Positions 1-9,748 of a stretch of DNA of 64,000 nt are shown piece after piece. Below the pieces are notes generated by a model. It was not told the origin of the DNA. It did not search any database and saw nothing but the letters and a program-made list of their open reading frames with translations. The position numbers were made by a program, and so were the translations under genes. Origin of the DNA: Nodosilinea sp. FACHB-131 (GTDB lineage: Bacteria > Cyanobacteriota > Cyanobacteriia > Phormidesmidales > Phormidesmidaceae); contig NZ_JACJOF010000031.1 of NCBI RefSeq assembly GCF_014695395.1, positions 1 to 64,000 on the forward strand, written 5' to 3'. Within the stretch, counting starts at the first letter, position 1, and every line of letters begins with the position of its first letter.

Positions 1-49
1 TGGCGTCGATGACCTTCTGACGCAAATCAAGGCTGTAGGGTTTGGCCAT
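1..49 (-). CDS. IS630-family transposase, N-terminal fragment (cut by window edge)
   Basis: Reading leftwards from an ATG at 49, the 16 visible codons give MAKPYSLDLRQKVIDA, the typical opening of cyanobacterial IS630-type transposases, whose first domain is a helix-turn-helix. A GGAG Shine-Dalgarno-like run lies just upstream on the minus strand (TGAGGAGTGCA before the ATG). The rest of the gene lies outside the window, so integrity and the terminal repeats cannot be judged. Confidence 0.75.
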   Translation of the reverse strand, partial: MAKPYSLDLRQKVIDA

Positions 50-352
50 TGCACTCCTCACCGTGAGACTCCCCTACTTAGTCTATGTCCTAACCACCTT
101 GACCATAGCTATAGTTTCCCACCTAGCTCCAATCTCTGTAAGGGCGAGGTCATAGGCTTAGTTGACCAGCTCATAGAAAAGACTTCTAGAGCTAAGCAGT
201 TATAGAACAATAGTAGAGAATTGGGAGCTGCTTGACATCAGCAGCCCGATCGCGCAAAACAGAACACAGACGAGACAACTCTGAACTGTGTTTGAGCTGA
301 GACACTTTCTACTGTGCTTTAAGCAGTGGTTGTCCGCCTGTGGCATCCACCG
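50..352. other. Intergenic stretch, upstream flank of the IS630 transposase
   Basis: No convincing gene is visible. The left part should contain the 5' untranslated region and right-hand terminal repeat of the IS630 element, but I could not define the element end without its other half. The rest is moderately AT-rich and runs up to the 3' end of the acetyltransferase gene. Confidence 0.5.
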
Positions 353-889
353 TCACAAGGATAATGGCTCCATATCGGGATGCAACCGCAACACAAGATG
401 CTCCTCATCAAAGTAGCGACCCTCAACGCATAAAGCATCCCGTTCTATACCAAACGACTCAAACCCTCGTGAGATGTAAAGGGAACGCGCCGCCACGTTG
501 CTCGCCGTGGTGCTGAGAACAATTTGCCGCAGGCCCTCAAGCTCTCGGGCATAGAAAATCGCGCGATCGAGCAGGCTTGAGCCCACCTTTTGCCCGCGAA
601 ACTCAGGCAAAACATACATGCTCCAGAGAGTCCCAACGTGCGATCGCTTCGGGCGCTGCTCGCGCGAAAACCCAAGCATGCCGATGAGCTGGCTGCGATC
701 GCTAAAAGCACCAAAAACGCCGCTAGCAGCATCGTGACTGGAGCGCAGGCGATCGGCAAAATCGGCCAGCGAGAGCTGCGACTCCTGCTCATAGCTAGAC
801 ACAAAAGCCGTGGGCGACTCCCTCAGGGCGTAGAGCCGCAGATCTCGATAGGCCGCGACATCCTCAGAGTTGAGAAATCGTATTTCCAT
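353..889 (-). CDS. GNAT-family N-acetyltransferase
   Basis: 178 residues with the GNAT fold pattern. The N-terminal RFLNSEDVAAYRDLRLYALRESPTAFVSS is typical of family members acting on small molecules or protein N-termini. The acetyl-CoA-binding motif A follows at about residues 90-105 (VLPEFRGQKVGSSLLDRA, the R/Q-x-x-G-x-A/S type). The C-terminal half has the usual ASNVAARSLYISRGF beta-bulge segment. The acceptor substrate cannot be read from sequence. It probably acts in the cytoplasm, as no signal peptide or membrane segment is seen. It is read in the same direction as the small gene to its right, 29 bp away, so co-transcription is possible. Confidence 0.88.
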   Translation of the reverse strand: MEIRFLNSEDVAAYRDLRLYALRESPTAFVSSYEQESQLSLADFADRLRSSHDAASGVFGAFSDRSQLIGMLGFSREQRPKRSHVGTLWSMYVLPEFRGQKVGSSLLDRAIFYARELEGLRQIVLSTTASNVAARSLYISRGFESFGIERDALCVEGRYFDEEHLVLRLHPDMEPLSL

Positions 890-918
890 GGCTACAGATT
901 AGCAATCATGACCCTGAC

Positions 919-1161
919 CTACTTGCCGGCGCCTCTGCTTCCCCCCTGTCCCAAATACTGTCCGTGGATGCTGACGGCGTAGGGCACCAAATACGTGAGC
1001 CCAGCCGAGTACCAGCGGGCTCGGGTCATGGTGCCGGCCCGTACCGCTGCCCCGTGGTTGATGGCAAACAGCAGCGTACCAATCACAAAGGCCACTCGCA
1101 CAGCACGGCTGGCCATCGGCGGCGTCACCAGTGCTCTCAAGTAGCCGTAGACTGCTTCCAT
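919..1161 (-). CDS. nrtS: NrtS-like small nitrate/nitrite transporter
   Basis: 80 residues with two hydrophobic segments (about 21-36 and 50-63) and the family-like pattern VRVAFVIGTLLFAINHG, then RARWYSAGLTYLVPYAVS. This matches my recollection of NrtS, a tiny membrane protein described in cyanobacteria and some proteobacteria as a nitrate/nitrite transporter that presumably works as an oligomer. It starts at an ATG at 1161. No GTAN8TAC NtcA site is visible in the 138 bp upstream, so nitrogen control is not evident from sequence. It may be co-transcribed with the acetyltransferase downstream. Assignment rests on motif recall, not a search. Confidence 0.72.
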   Translation of the reverse strand: MEAVYGYLRALVTPPMASRAVRVAFVIGTLLFAINHGAAVRAGTMTRARWYSAGLTYLVPYAVSIHGQYLGQGGSRGAGK

Positions 1162-1299
1162 TTTCTAGCCCTTAAACCATGTCTCTAGGGAAAGACTCTA
1201 TCCTACCGACTCGTCAAGGTTCTGTTACCTGGCAGCCAGTATCCCTCTTGAGCCCCTTTCCTTAGCAAACGTCTGCCGTCTGCTGGGTTCCTCAACTGA

Positions 1300-3930
1300 T
1301 TAGCGAGCAGCCACCCGGTGGCAGTCGGTAAAGCAGATATGGCGCACCGGGCATTGCTGACAAGTTTGGGTTAGAAACGCCTCTAGTTGAACAGGAGTCA
1401 TCGGGCGCGCAAAGAAAAAGCCTTGCCCCGATTCACACCCCAGCGATTGGAGGGCTTCGAGCTGCTGTCGGGTCTCAATGCCTTCGGCGATCGTGGCCAG
1501 GCCCAGGGTCTTGGCCAGCGCCACAATCGATTGAATAATGCTGCGTTCTTTTTCACCGTGCAGCAAGACGTTGACGAAGGAGCGATCGATTTTGATCGTG
1601 TTGATAGGGAACTGATGCAGGTAGCTGAGGGAGGAAAAGCCGGTGCCAAAATCATCCAGGCTTACCTGAATACCCCGGATCTGCATGCGTTCCAGCAGTT
1701 GAGTTGCGATCGTCGTGTTTTTAATCAGGCTGCTTTCGGTGATTTCAAACCGCAGGCAGTGGGCCGGAATATGGGTTTCCTCGAGCATGCGGTCTAGGGT
1801 TTGTAGCAAGGAAGGTTCGCGCAGCTGGCGGCCGGAAATGTTGACGCTCAGATAGAGCTTGGCAAAATCGGGCCAGAGCTGTCGCCAGTGGCTGAATTGG
1901 ATACAGGCTTCTTGCAGCGCCCATTCCCCGATCGCATTGATCAGGCCCGTCTCTTCGGCGATGGGGATAAACTCGCAGGCGGGAATCATCCCTTTTTGGG
2001 GATGCCGCCACCGCAGCAAAACTTCGAAGCCCTCTAGCCCCCGCTCAGGCTGAAGACTGACGATGGGCTGATAGTGAATTTCAAGCTCGTTGTTGAAAAT
2101 GGCGTGGCGCAGGTGCGTTTCAATCTCGACGTGCTGGAGGGTGGCGGCATACATGGCGTTGTTAAACACCTCATAGCGCGCTTTGCCGTTGGCCTTTGCT
2201 TGATACATGGCAATGTCGGCATCGCGCAGAATATCGGCCACCTGCTGATAGTCTGGTGCGCCAATCACAATGCCAATGCTGGCACTGGTAAAAATGTCGC
2301 GGTGGCCAATGGTGAGGGCGGGGCGGAGCTTTTGCTGAATGCGCTCAGCAACGACAACCACCTCTTCGGGATGCTGAATGTTTTCTAGCAAAATAGTAAA
2401 CTCATCCCCACCCAAGCGGGCCACCGAATCGACCTCGCGTACGGTTTCGAGCAGCAGTTGCGACACGCGAATCAAGAGCTGATCGCCAACCCCATGCCCC
2501 AGGGTGTCGTTAACGCTTTTGAAGCCATCCAGGTCAATGAAGAGCACCCCAAAGCAGCTGGTTTGGTGCCGCTGCTGTTTGATCGCTAGCTGCAAGCGCT
2601 CCATGAAGCAGGGGCGGTTGGCGAGCCCGGTTAAGGCATCGTGGAGGGTTTCATGCATGAGCCGCGACTCGGAAGCTTTGCGCTGGGAAATATCGCGCCC
2701 CGCCCCGTAGATCAGGTACTCTTGCAAAAAAGGCACGCCGTTCCAGGCAATCCAGCGGTAGCTGCCGTCGGCACAGCGGCAGCGCATTTCGACCTCATTC
2801 ACTTCTTCCCCGCGCAACAGCTGCTGCAAGGTTTGTTCGGCCAGGGGTAGGTCTTCGGAATGAACGATGGCGGCAAAGGGCTGATCGATCAGCTGGTCGC
2901 AGGGGTAACCCAGAATCGATTGCCAGGCGGGGTTCAGGCGCTTGAGCTGGCCCTGGTGATCGGCAATAAACAGCAGATCGAGGGAGAGGTTGAAGAAGCG
3001 ATCGCGCTCTAGCTCAGCCTGCACCTGGTCCGTAATGTCTTCGCCTACACCCGTGAGGCGATACACCGCACCGGTTTCGTCATGAATGGGAAAGCCGCGA
3101 TCGTGGATCCAGCGAATTGTGCCATCGGGGCGAACGATGCGGAACTCCTCGTCGTACTGGCCGAGGTGAGCCTGGGTTAGAAATGCGGCAATGACGCGAT
3201 CGCGATCCTCGGGGTGAATGCTATTTGTCCAAGTCTGGGGATCTTGATAAAACAGCTCTCGGGGCTGCCCCCAAATGCTCTCGATCGCGGGGCTGACGTA
3301 GCGCGTTTGGGTCTCTTGCCCCGTTTGGGGGTCAAAGTCCGTCAGCCAAAATACGGCCCGAATATTTTCTGAAATTTGGCGAAACTTCTCTTCGCTCTCC
3401 CGCAGATCGTGCTCGATCTGCCGCCGCTCCAACACTTCTTGAATCAGCGTTTGATTGACCGCCTGCAGCTGGGCGGTGCGGTTTTGCACCTGCTGTTCGA
3501 GCTGGGTATTCAGCCGATGAATTTGGGTGAGGGAAAACCGCAGCGCCAGCTGATTTTGCACCCGGGCCAGCACTTCTTCGATTTGGAACGGTTTGGTGAT
3601 GTAGTCTACCCCGCCCGCTTGAAAGGCCTTGACCCTATCAAAGGTTTCATCTAGGGCGCTGATGAAGATGACGGGAATCTCTCGGGTTTTGGCGTCGGCC
3701 TTGAGTCGCTGACACACCTCATAGCCGGTTAAGTCGGGCATTTTGATGTCGAGCAAAATCAGGTCGGGCAGGGCGGCCTGCACCGAGGCGATCGCCAGCA
3801 GGCCACTGGTCACACTGCGAACGTCATACCCATGGGTGGAGAGGGCATCCGACAACAGCCGCAGCGCATCTAAGGTATCATCAGCGACCAGGATTTCGGG
3901 AATGCGATCGGCAAACAGCTCATGACTCAT
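1300..3930 (-). CDS. Response regulator with REC-PAS-PAS-GGDEF-EAL architecture and C-terminal Cys cluster
   Basis: 876 residues. The REC domain (about 12-130) has the phospho-acceptor Asp in [14 protein letters not shown] coiled coil and two PAS/PAC modules follow (about 185-430). The GGDEF domain near 505 is intact and has an RxxD inhibitory site just before it (REVD), as in active diguanylate cyclases under product inhibition. The EAL domain keeps the ExLxR (EVLLR), the DDFGTG loop and the catalytic Lys of IKIDRSF, so phosphodiesterase activity is also plausible. Unusually, the last 20 residues carry C857-x2-C860-x5-C866-x3-C870. The start overlaps the upstream kinase stop by 11 bp (ATGAGTCATGA), which implies translational coupling and a cognate kinase-regulator pair for c-di-GMP control. 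Confidence 0.93.
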   Translation of the reverse strand: MSHELFADRIPEILVADDTLDALRLLSDALSTHGYDVRSVTSGLLAIASVQAALPDLILLDIKMPDLTGYEVCQRLKADAKTREIPVIFISALDETFDRVKAFQAGGVDYITKPFQIEEVLARVQNQLALRFSLTQIHRLNTQLEQQVQNRTAQLQAVNQTLIQEVLERRQIEHDLRESEEKFRQISENIRAVFWLTDFDPQTGQETQTRYVSPAIESIWGQPRELFYQDPQTWTNSIHPEDRDRVIAAFLTQAHLGQYDEEFRIVRPDGTIRWIHDRGFPIHDETGAVYRLTGVGEDITDQVQAELERDRFFNLSLDLLFIADHQGQLKRLNPAWQSILGYPCDQLIDQPFAAIVHSEDLPLAEQTLQQLLRGEEVNEVEMRCRCADGSYRWIAWNGVPFLQEYLIYGAGRDISQRKASESRLMHETLHDALTGLANRPCFMERLQLAIKQQRHQTSCFGVLFIDLDGFKSVNDTLGHGVGDQLLIRVSQLLLETVREVDSVARLGGDEFTILLENIQHPEEVVVVAERIQQKLRPALTIGHRDIFTSASIGIVIGAPDYQQVADILRDADIAMYQAKANGKARYEVFNNAMYAATLQHVEIETHLRHAIFNNELEIHYQPIVSLQPERGLEGFEVLLRWRHPQKGMIPACEFIPIAEETGLINAIGEWALQEACIQFSHWRQLWPDFAKLYLSVNISGRQLREPSLLQTLDRMLEETHIPAHCLRFEITESSLIKNTTIATQLLERMQIRGIQVSLDDFGTGFSSLSYLHQFPINTIKIDRSFVNVLLHGEKERSIIQSIVALAKTLGLATIAEGIETRQQLEALQSLGCESGQGFFFARPMTPVQLEAFLTQTCQQCPVRHICFTDCHRVAAR

Positions 3931-6721
3931 AGTGGGTTGCCGTATCGACTAAGTGAATGATGGCTTCTAACTGATATTGGTCAACCATGCGCCTGAGTTC
4001 AGCCGCCAAGATCGCCTCATTGGACGGGATTTGACCAATTAAGCTCAGGATAGTGCCGGGTTTGGCAATGGTCGCCGCTTGCTTTAACTGTTGCAGCCAA
4101 TCCACAGACATGACCTGTAGGGCCGCCGGCTGCAGCGGCGCGATGGAGGGAAGTTTAGTGGGCAAAGGAGTATCTTCGTATACAAAGACAATACCGAGGT
4201 GCTCAGTCAACTTGTCAAAGATCACATGTTCCTTAACGGGCTTGCGAATGAAGTCGTCGCAGCCGTAGGCCAGCACGATCTGCCGCTGTGCTTCAAACAC
4301 GCTGGCGGTGAGGGCAACAATCACTGTGGCCTGGCCCTCAATGTGAGATTTGATCCGCTGGGCCGCTTCATAGCCATGCATCACCGGCATGCGCATATCC
4401 ATCCAGATCAGGTGGGGTTGCCAGTCGCGCCAGACATCAAACGCCTCTTGGCCGTTGGCGGCTTCCCGCAGCTCAAAGCCAAAGGGCTCCAAGAGTTTGA
4501 CCAGAAACTGGCGGTTGCTCCAGCGGTCATCCACGATCAAGATGCGATAGGTGGGCTGGCCGGGGGCTAGGGCGATCGCCCGCTGCGGCAGCACCTCAAC
4601 AGGCATCGCCGTTGCTGGCACAGGCTGCATCGGCACCTCCAAGGTAAAAGTGCTGCCCTGGCCCACCTGGCTGTGCACCATCAGCTGACCGCCCAGCAGG
4701 TGGGCAAATTGGCGGCTGATGGTCAGCCCTAGCCCGGTGCCTTCGCTTTCGGGATGGAGCTGGTTAAAGGAGGCAAAAATCGCCTCTAGCTGCTGAGGGG
4801 GAATGCCCAGGCCGGTGTCTTGAACTTCTATGCGGAGCCACACCGAAGGGCTGTCGGATGGGGAGATGGGGGAATTTTGGGAAAATGGAACGGAGGTTTG
4901 GTTGGGCTGCGGCAGCACCAAGGCTGTCACCGCAATGCCTCCCGTTTGCGTAAACTTTAGGGCGTTGCCGATCAGGTTGATCAAGATTTGCCGCACCTTC
5001 TTTTCATCGCTGCGAACATACCGGGGCACCTCGTCAGCCCATTCAATTTGCAGCGATAGGCCCTGCCGCTGGCTGCGGGGCAAAAACATCTCCTGCAGCC
5101 GATTGAGCAATGCGTGGAGATCAAAGTTGGTCAGATTGAGGGTAATGTTGCCCGCTTCAATTTTTGAGAGATCGAGCACATCGTTGATCAGCTCCAGCAG
5201 ATGCTCGGCGCTGTGGTTGATCACCTCCAAATATTCTTTTTCGGTTTGGGCTGAGACATGGTTGCGATTCATCAGCTGCACAAAGCCCAAAATCGCGCTC
5301 AGGGGCGTGCGCAGTTCGTGGCTCATGTTGGCTAAAAATTCGCTCTTGGCGTGGTTGGCGGTTTCGGCTTGTTCCTTGGCCTGGGCCAAATCGAGGGTGC
5401 GTTGCTGCACCCGCTCTTCTAGTTCCTCGTTGGTGTGCTGAAGCGCATCAAAGGCCTGGTTTAGCTCGGTGGCCATGCGCCGAAAGGAGTCGGACAGGAT
5501 GGCAACTTCCTGCACCGGACCGAGCTGATCGGTTGGCAACGCCAAGGATTCAATGGAGGCAGTGTGGCTTTTTTGCAGCGCCTCAGTCACCTGTTTTGAC
5601 TGATCGCTCAGCTGCTGGATGGGGCGGGCAATATAGCGGGCGGTGATGATGCCTAGGCCGGTGGCGATCGCCAGCGACACCAAACACAGCAAAATCGTGG
5701 TGCGGGTATTGGCCTGAATCTGCGCCATAAAGTCCGATTCGGGGACGACGACCACCAACAGCCAGTCAAGCCCCAGCTCATCCACAATGGGCGTCACCTG
5801 CACAAAATGCTTTTGCCCATCGATGGGAAACGCCAGCTGGTGAGAGGCCTCAATGCTCTCTAGGGTTTGAAACTGATCTAGCAAATGTTGGGTGGTGGCG
5901 GCGATCATGGGGTTGGTGCTGGCGATCGCATGCAATCGCTCCTCTGGCCCCTCCGCCTTGGCTTTGACAAACGGATTCTCCTGGGTTGAGCTGGCAATCA
6001 GCGACTGGTCTTTTTCGATCAAAAATGCCTGCCCAGTTTGACCAATTTTTAGCGTGCTCAAAAAGTCGCCAATATCGGCCAGCACCAGGTCCACCCCCAG
6101 CACGCCTTCGAGCTGCCCAGCGGCGTCGTAGATTGGCGTATTGGCGGTAATTGCCAGGGTGAGTTCTGGCACGAGCTGATAAACCTCTGTCCAGCGAGCG
6201 GTGCCCGCCTTTTTAGCATCGGTATACCAGTCCCGCCGGCGGGGGTCATAGTCGGTGGTGACGTCGAGCTGCTGGTCGCGGTTGCCCTGGGCGTCTATCG
6301 CAAAATGCACCATTACCCCGTCGCCAGGGTTATCTGTCACGTAGTAGCTGACAGGGCCATCCTGAGCGCTGCGGTGCGCCGTCCAAAATCCGCCGGTTTC
6401 GCTGCTGACGTAGATATAGCTGGCCTGTTCAAATTCCTGCATTTGCTGCCAAAAGTGGCGCTCAAATGTAGCCTGCTGCTCAAAGCTGAGTATGTCCAAC
6501 TCAAACAGATCCGCATTGATTTGGTTGATGCGGTGTGGCACTGTCAAATACTCGTCCAGCGTCACCTGGATGCGGTTGGTGACTTCCTGTTCCAGCTGCG
6601 ACACCACATCGTTTACCGCCTTTTGCCCGTTACGGAGCGAGAGCCATCCCGTCAACCCGACCGCCGCCCCGATCTCGAGTATGAACGGAACAATCAGCAA
6701 CAACCGAAGGGGAATTTTCAT
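3920..6721 (-). CDS. Membrane-bound hybrid sensor histidine kinase (Cache-HAMP-HisKA-HATPase-REC)
   Basis: 933 residues from the chosen ATG at 6721. A TTG at 6811 would add 30 residues in front of the membrane segment, but the ATG puts the first transmembrane helix at residues 5-27 as in relatives. A periplasmic dCache-like region (about 40-330) is followed by a second helix near 340, HAMP, a coiled coil, HisKA (His near 468, in MSHELRTP), HATPase (near 580, then the G-box DTGLGIP) and a receiver domain (about 725-840, Asp in IWMDMRMP). A roughly 90-residue helical tail follows. It probably senses a small extracellular ligand and passes phosphate internally and to the overlapping GGDEF/EAL regulator. 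Confidence 0.92.
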   Translation of the reverse strand: MKIPLRLLLIVPFILEIGAAVGLTGWLSLRNGQKAVNDVVSQLEQEVTNRIQVTLDEYLTVPHRINQINADLFELDILSFEQQATFERHFWQQMQEFEQASYIYVSSETGGFWTAHRSAQDGPVSYYVTDNPGDGVMVHFAIDAQGNRDQQLDVTTDYDPRRRDWYTDAKKAGTARWTEVYQLVPELTLAITANTPIYDAAGQLEGVLGVDLVLADIGDFLSTLKIGQTGQAFLIEKDQSLIASSTQENPFVKAKAEGPEERLHAIASTNPMIAATTQHLLDQFQTLESIEASHQLAFPIDGQKHFVQVTPIVDELGLDWLLVVVVPESDFMAQIQANTRTTILLCLVSLAIATGLGIITARYIARPIQQLSDQSKQVTEALQKSHTASIESLALPTDQLGPVQEVAILSDSFRRMATELNQAFDALQHTNEELEERVQQRTLDLAQAKEQAETANHAKSEFLANMSHELRTPLSAILGFVQLMNRNHVSAQTEKEYLEVINHSAEHLLELINDVLDLSKIEAGNITLNLTNFDLHALLNRLQEMFLPRSQRQGLSLQIEWADEVPRYVRSDEKKVRQILINLIGNALKFTQTGGIAVTALVLPQPNQTSVPFSQNSPISPSDSPSVWLRIEVQDTGLGIPPQQLEAIFASFNQLHPESEGTGLGLTISRQFAHLLGGQLMVHSQVGQGSTFTLEVPMQPVPATAMPVEVLPQRAIALAPGQPTYRILIVDDRWSNRQFLVKLLEPFGFELREAANGQEAFDVWRDWQPHLIWMDMRMPVMHGYEAAQRIKSHIEGQATVIVALTASVFEAQRQIVLAYGCDDFIRKPVKEHVIFDKLTEHLGIVFVYEDTPLPTKLPSIAPLQPAALQVMSVDWLQQLKQAATIAKPGTILSLIGQIPSNEAILAAELRRMVDQYQLEAIIHLVDTATHYES

Positions 6722-7098
6722 CGCTAAACCGATTCCAAAGGCGTGAAGAAGGACTGTCCCTAAGCTGAGGCTTAGGCAATAATTTGTAGAAGCATCCTCC
6801 TGGTAATGCAAAAGTTTCTTGGCTGAATTGGCAAAGGCCTTGTCTGTCCTAGGGCAAACAAGGGCGCGATCTCCGAGATTTTTGGGGCTGGCATCAACCA
6901 GGTAAAGATGGATGCCGTTACCCGTAGAAATGCCCAGCTAGGCTGAGCCAATTGTTACCGGTTTACAAGTCGTGATTTTGAAGACGGAAAACATAGCGAC
7001 GCCACCGGGTTGGGAGGTCACTGCCTTTGATAAAAATTGGGAGTCACCCTAGCCTCCAGCCTCACCACCCAGAGTGAGGCTTCCTAACCGATCTGGCG
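6722..7098. other. Intergenic region upstream of the histidine kinase
   Basis: It must hold the promoter of the kinase-regulator operon (minus strand). I see no gene. An 8-bp hairpin with an 8-nt loop lies at 7058-7081 (AGCCTCAC / GTGAGGCT) just beyond the end of the AraC remnant. It has no U-run, so it is not called a terminator. Confidence 0.5.
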
Positions 7099-7225
7099 TC
7101 ATGAACTGGCTGTCGCTTGAACCGCTTTGCGCAGCCGCTTCACATCGCCCATGGGAAGGTTACCAAAGAGCCGCTTGTACTCTCGGTTGAAGTGTGGAGC
7201 ATCGTCGTACCCTACTTGGTTGCAT
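7099..7225 (-). pseudogene. AraC-family regulator, C-terminal remnant
   Basis: Minus-strand codons from about 7223 to 7099 encode NQVGYDDAPHFNREYKRLFG followed by NLPMGDVKRLRK, the hallmark end of the second helix-turn-helix of AraC/XylS regulators (VGYES-x-FSREYRRLFG type). Nothing upstream on this strand resembles the rest of an AraC protein: codons to the right belong to a different gene on the opposite strand. Only about 40 residues of an expected 300 remain, so this is a deletion remnant. It would originally have been divergent from the SDR gene it now abuts. Confidence 0.8.
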
Positions 7226-7937
7226 GGCAAGCGAGAATCTTGTATTTGTCCAGCTGGACGTCGCCGATGAGGCACGGGCAAAAATGGCCGTCGATGAGGT
7301 GGTGAAATAGTTCGATCGCATCGACGTTTTGGTTAACAACGCGGGCGATAGCCTGCTGGGTAATTTTGAAGAGATGACCACCACCGATGTTGAACGCCAA
7401 ATGTCTACCAACTTCTACGGCGTGGTGCATGTTATGCAAGCCGTGCTGCCGGTCATGCGTCAGCAGCGATCGGGCCACATCATCAATATCAGCTCGACGG
7501 CAGGTGTAATCGGATTTGAGCACTGCGCCGCCTACGCTGCATCAAAATTCGCGGTCGAAGGTCTTTCGCTGTCGATCGCACCCGAGGTTGAGCGCTTTGG
7601 CATCAAGATCACCCTCGTCGAACCGGGATTTTTCCGCACAGAACTGCTAGATGCTCAGAACGCCAGATGGTCTAGCAAAACCGAAGACTACGCCATCAGA
7701 GGGAGCGTTCAAGAGACGTGGGCCGCCTACAATGGCACCCAACAGGGCGACCCGGCGAAGTTGGGTGATGCTCTGGTCAAGATTGCCGAAATGGAGAACC
7801 CGCCGAAGCAGTTTTACGCGGGCAGCGATGCCGTCGCGATGATTAAGCCAGCCTTGAATGCCCGTCTCCGAGAGATCAAAGACCACGAGGCACTTTCCAA
7901 GTCTACGGATGGAACTTCTAGCTCACGCACTACTTAA
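7224..7937 (+). pseudogene. Short-chain dehydrogenase/reductase, 5'-truncated with in-frame stop
   Basis: In one continuous frame, codons from 7224 read MASENLVFVQLDVADEARAK..., then a TAG at 7308-7310, then FDRIDVLVNNAGDSLLG and the rest of a classical SDR: NNAG, catalytic Ser in INISSTAG, YAASKFAVEG (Tyr-x3-Lys) and EPGFFRTEL. The Rossmann glycine motif and beta1-alphaA-beta2 (about 55 residues) are missing at the 5' end, exactly where AraC sequence begins on the other strand. With neither a nucleotide-binding start nor a clean frame, the protein should be inactive. The roughly 200 codons after the TAG are intact, which suggests recent loss. A zinc alcohol dehydrogenase starts 12 bp downstream. 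Confidence 0.82.
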
Positions 7938-7949
7938 AGGCATAAACCC

Positions 7950-9008
7950 ATGTACAACACCAAAGCTTATTCCGCTGCCAGTGCAACATCACCATTAGCT
8001 TCTGATACGATCGCTCGGCGCGACCCAACCGAACATGATGTTCAAATCGAAATCCTCTTCTGCGGCATCTGCCACTCTGACGTCCATTCAGTGCGTGACG
8101 AGTGGAGCGACTTCATGTCCACCACCTACCCGATTGTTCCTGGGCATGAGATTGTCGGACGGGTCACTGAGGTGGGCTCAGCAGTAACGAAGCATAAATC
8201 TGGCGATTTAGTGGGAGTCGGCTGTATGGTCGATTCGGATGGTACCTGTCCCAATTGCAAAGCTGGCTTTGAGCAGTTTTGCCAAAATACGATCTTCACC
8301 TACAACTCCCCAGACAAACACAAGACGGCTCCAGTCACCTATGGTGGCTACTCCAATAGCGTTGTTGTCGATGAACGCTTTGTTCTGCGCGTTCCAAACA
8401 ACCTCGAATTGGCTGGAGTTGCGCCGCTGCTATGTGCAGGTATTACCACGTATTCGCCACTCCGTCATTGGGGAGTCACAGAGGGGAAGAAAGTAGGCGT
8501 AGTCGGTCTTGGTGGACTGGGACACATGGGGGTGAAAATTGCTCATGCACTGGGTGCCCACGTCGTCGTCTTCACCACCTCACCTGGCAAAACGGAGGAT
8601 GCGCTCCGGCTTGGTGCTGACGAAGTGGTTGTCTCCCGCAATGCCGACGAGATGCAGAAGCACGCTGGTAGCTTCGATTTTATTCTCGATACCGTTGCCG
8701 CCAAGCACGACATTAACGCCTATCTCAACCTGCTCCGCCTCGATGGCAACATTACCCTGGTTGGCGCACCCGAAAAGCCCCTGGATGTCGCAGCATTCAG
8801 TTTGATCACGGGTCGCCGCAGTCTTTCCGGCTCTATGATCGGCGGCATCGCCGAAACCCAAGAAATGCTTGACTTTTGCGGCCAGCACAACATCACCGCT
8901 GATGTTGAAGTCATCCCTATTCAAAAGGTCAACGAAGCCTACGATCGCCTACTCAAATCCGATGTGAAATATCGCTTTGTGATCGATATGGCATCCCTAA
9001 AGGACTGA
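7950..9008 (+). CDS. Zinc-dependent alcohol dehydrogenase (YahK/CAD-like)
   Basis: 352 residues of the medium-chain cinnamyl-alcohol-dehydrogenase type, which reduces aldehydes with NAD(P)H. Catalytic-zinc residues are visible as C38 in CGICHSDVH and the PGHE motif near 65. The cofactor-binding motif is GVVGLGGLGHMG (about 180). The structural-zinc lobe reads SDGTCPNCKAGFEQFC: three cysteines remain (100, 103, 111) while the usual first one is Asp97. The gene follows the broken SDR by 12 bp and was probably its operon partner. The deletion that removed the divergent promoter may have left this gene without its native control. Confidence 0.92.
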   Translation: MYNTKAYSAASATSPLASDTIARRDPTEHDVQIEILFCGICHSDVHSVRDEWSDFMSTTYPIVPGHEIVGRVTEVGSAVTKHKSGDLVGVGCMVDSDGTCPNCKAGFEQFCQNTIFTYNSPDKHKTAPVTYGGYSNSVVVDERFVLRVPNNLELAGVAPLLCAGITTYSPLRHWGVTEGKKVGVVGLGGLGHMGVKIAHALGAHVVVFTTSPGKTEDALRLGADEVVVSRNADEMQKHAGSFDFILDTVAAKHDINAYLNLLRLDGNITLVGAPEKPLDVAAFSLITGRRSLSGSMIGGIAETQEMLDFCGQHNITADVEVIPIQKVNEAYDRLLKSDVKYRFVIDMASLKD

Positions 9009-9020
9009 TGGCGCAGCTGG

Positions 9021-9545
9021 TCAATCTGAGTTGGATCGCCGTAGTTCATCCTCAACTAGCTTAGCCCCCACCCAAAAACCGGCTGCCATACTGCCTAAAA
9101 ATAGAGACATGCTATTAAAGGCAGCCAGCGGATTGAACTGGGGCTTGCGATCGGCAATCAAGGTGCGAGAGGGATGCTCTGGATCATACCAAACAGTGAC
9201 GGTTTGACCGCGCCAGAAGGCAGGGTTTAGCCTATTTCTGCAGCGGCGATCGCCGGAGGGAGTTGTTTTTACACAGTCGCTGCTCACGTCATGAGCTTGC
9301 CTAGTGCGATCGCTAAAGCGAATCACTGGGCAAGACGTAATGGTTCTAGAGCTGCTAGAGGTTGCGGTTTGCTCCGAATTGTCTACCTGCACCACTGTGG
9401 CTGAGGCCGAGAGCCAGTTTCTGTAAGCCAAGTTATCCACTGATGCTGAGAGAGAAATGATAGCTACAAAGACTGTCAATACAGTCATAATCCCACCGGC
9501 AATACTGAAGGCAGCGAGGCTAAGAACCAGCAGTAACTTACGCAC
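9021..9545 (-). CDS. DUF3592-like membrane protein
   Basis: 174 residues. Two hydrophobic helices (about 5-33 and 145-163) bracket a soluble segment that ends in VTVWYDPEHPSRTLI, the pattern of DUF3592 proteins (x-V-x-Y-D/N-P-x-x-P). The soluble part contains a Ser-rich stretch and three Cys residues (in TSCPVIRF, SSDCVKTT and RRCRNR), so disulfides are possible if it faces the periplasm. Its function is unknown. It converges with the alcohol dehydrogenase, with only 12 bp between the two stops. Confidence 0.65.
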   Translation of the reverse strand: MRKLLLVLSLAAFSIAGGIMTVLTVFVAIISLSASVDNLAYRNWLSASATVVQVDNSEQTATSSSSRTITSCPVIRFSDRTRQAHDVSSDCVKTTPSGDRRCRNRLNPAFWRGQTVTVWYDPEHPSRTLIADRKPQFNPLAAFNSMSLFLGSMAAGFWVGAKLVEDELRRSNSD

Positions 9546-9748
9546 GATTTTTCAACGTGAACTAACGAACAGGTTCAATAATTTTGCCCTGCAATTAGAT
9601 AGCCCTAGCCAAACATCAGCTGAAGTCTAAATTAGGACAGCCTGAAATATCAGGATTCCAGCTTGTCAAGCTTTTTCCTTTTTCGCTCTTCTAACTTCGT
9701 TCTTTTTCTATATCCACGGCAGCTGTTCCTCACCTGTGCCCATCTCAT

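Noticed and set aside
48-66. ACTCCTCACC resembles the ACTCCTCACAC core of the small RNA Yfr1
   Set aside because: The match is incomplete and the segment is the ribosome-binding region of the transposase read on the minus strand.
1162-1299. Search for an NtcA box upstream of the NrtS-like gene
   Set aside because: No GTAN8TAC found; a GTAACAGAACCTTGAC stretch fails in the second half-site.
6722-6811. 30-residue N-terminal extension of the histidine kinase from a TTG
   Set aside because: The ATG at 6721 places the first membrane helix at the N-terminus as in related kinases; the extension has no ribosome-binding site in the right place.
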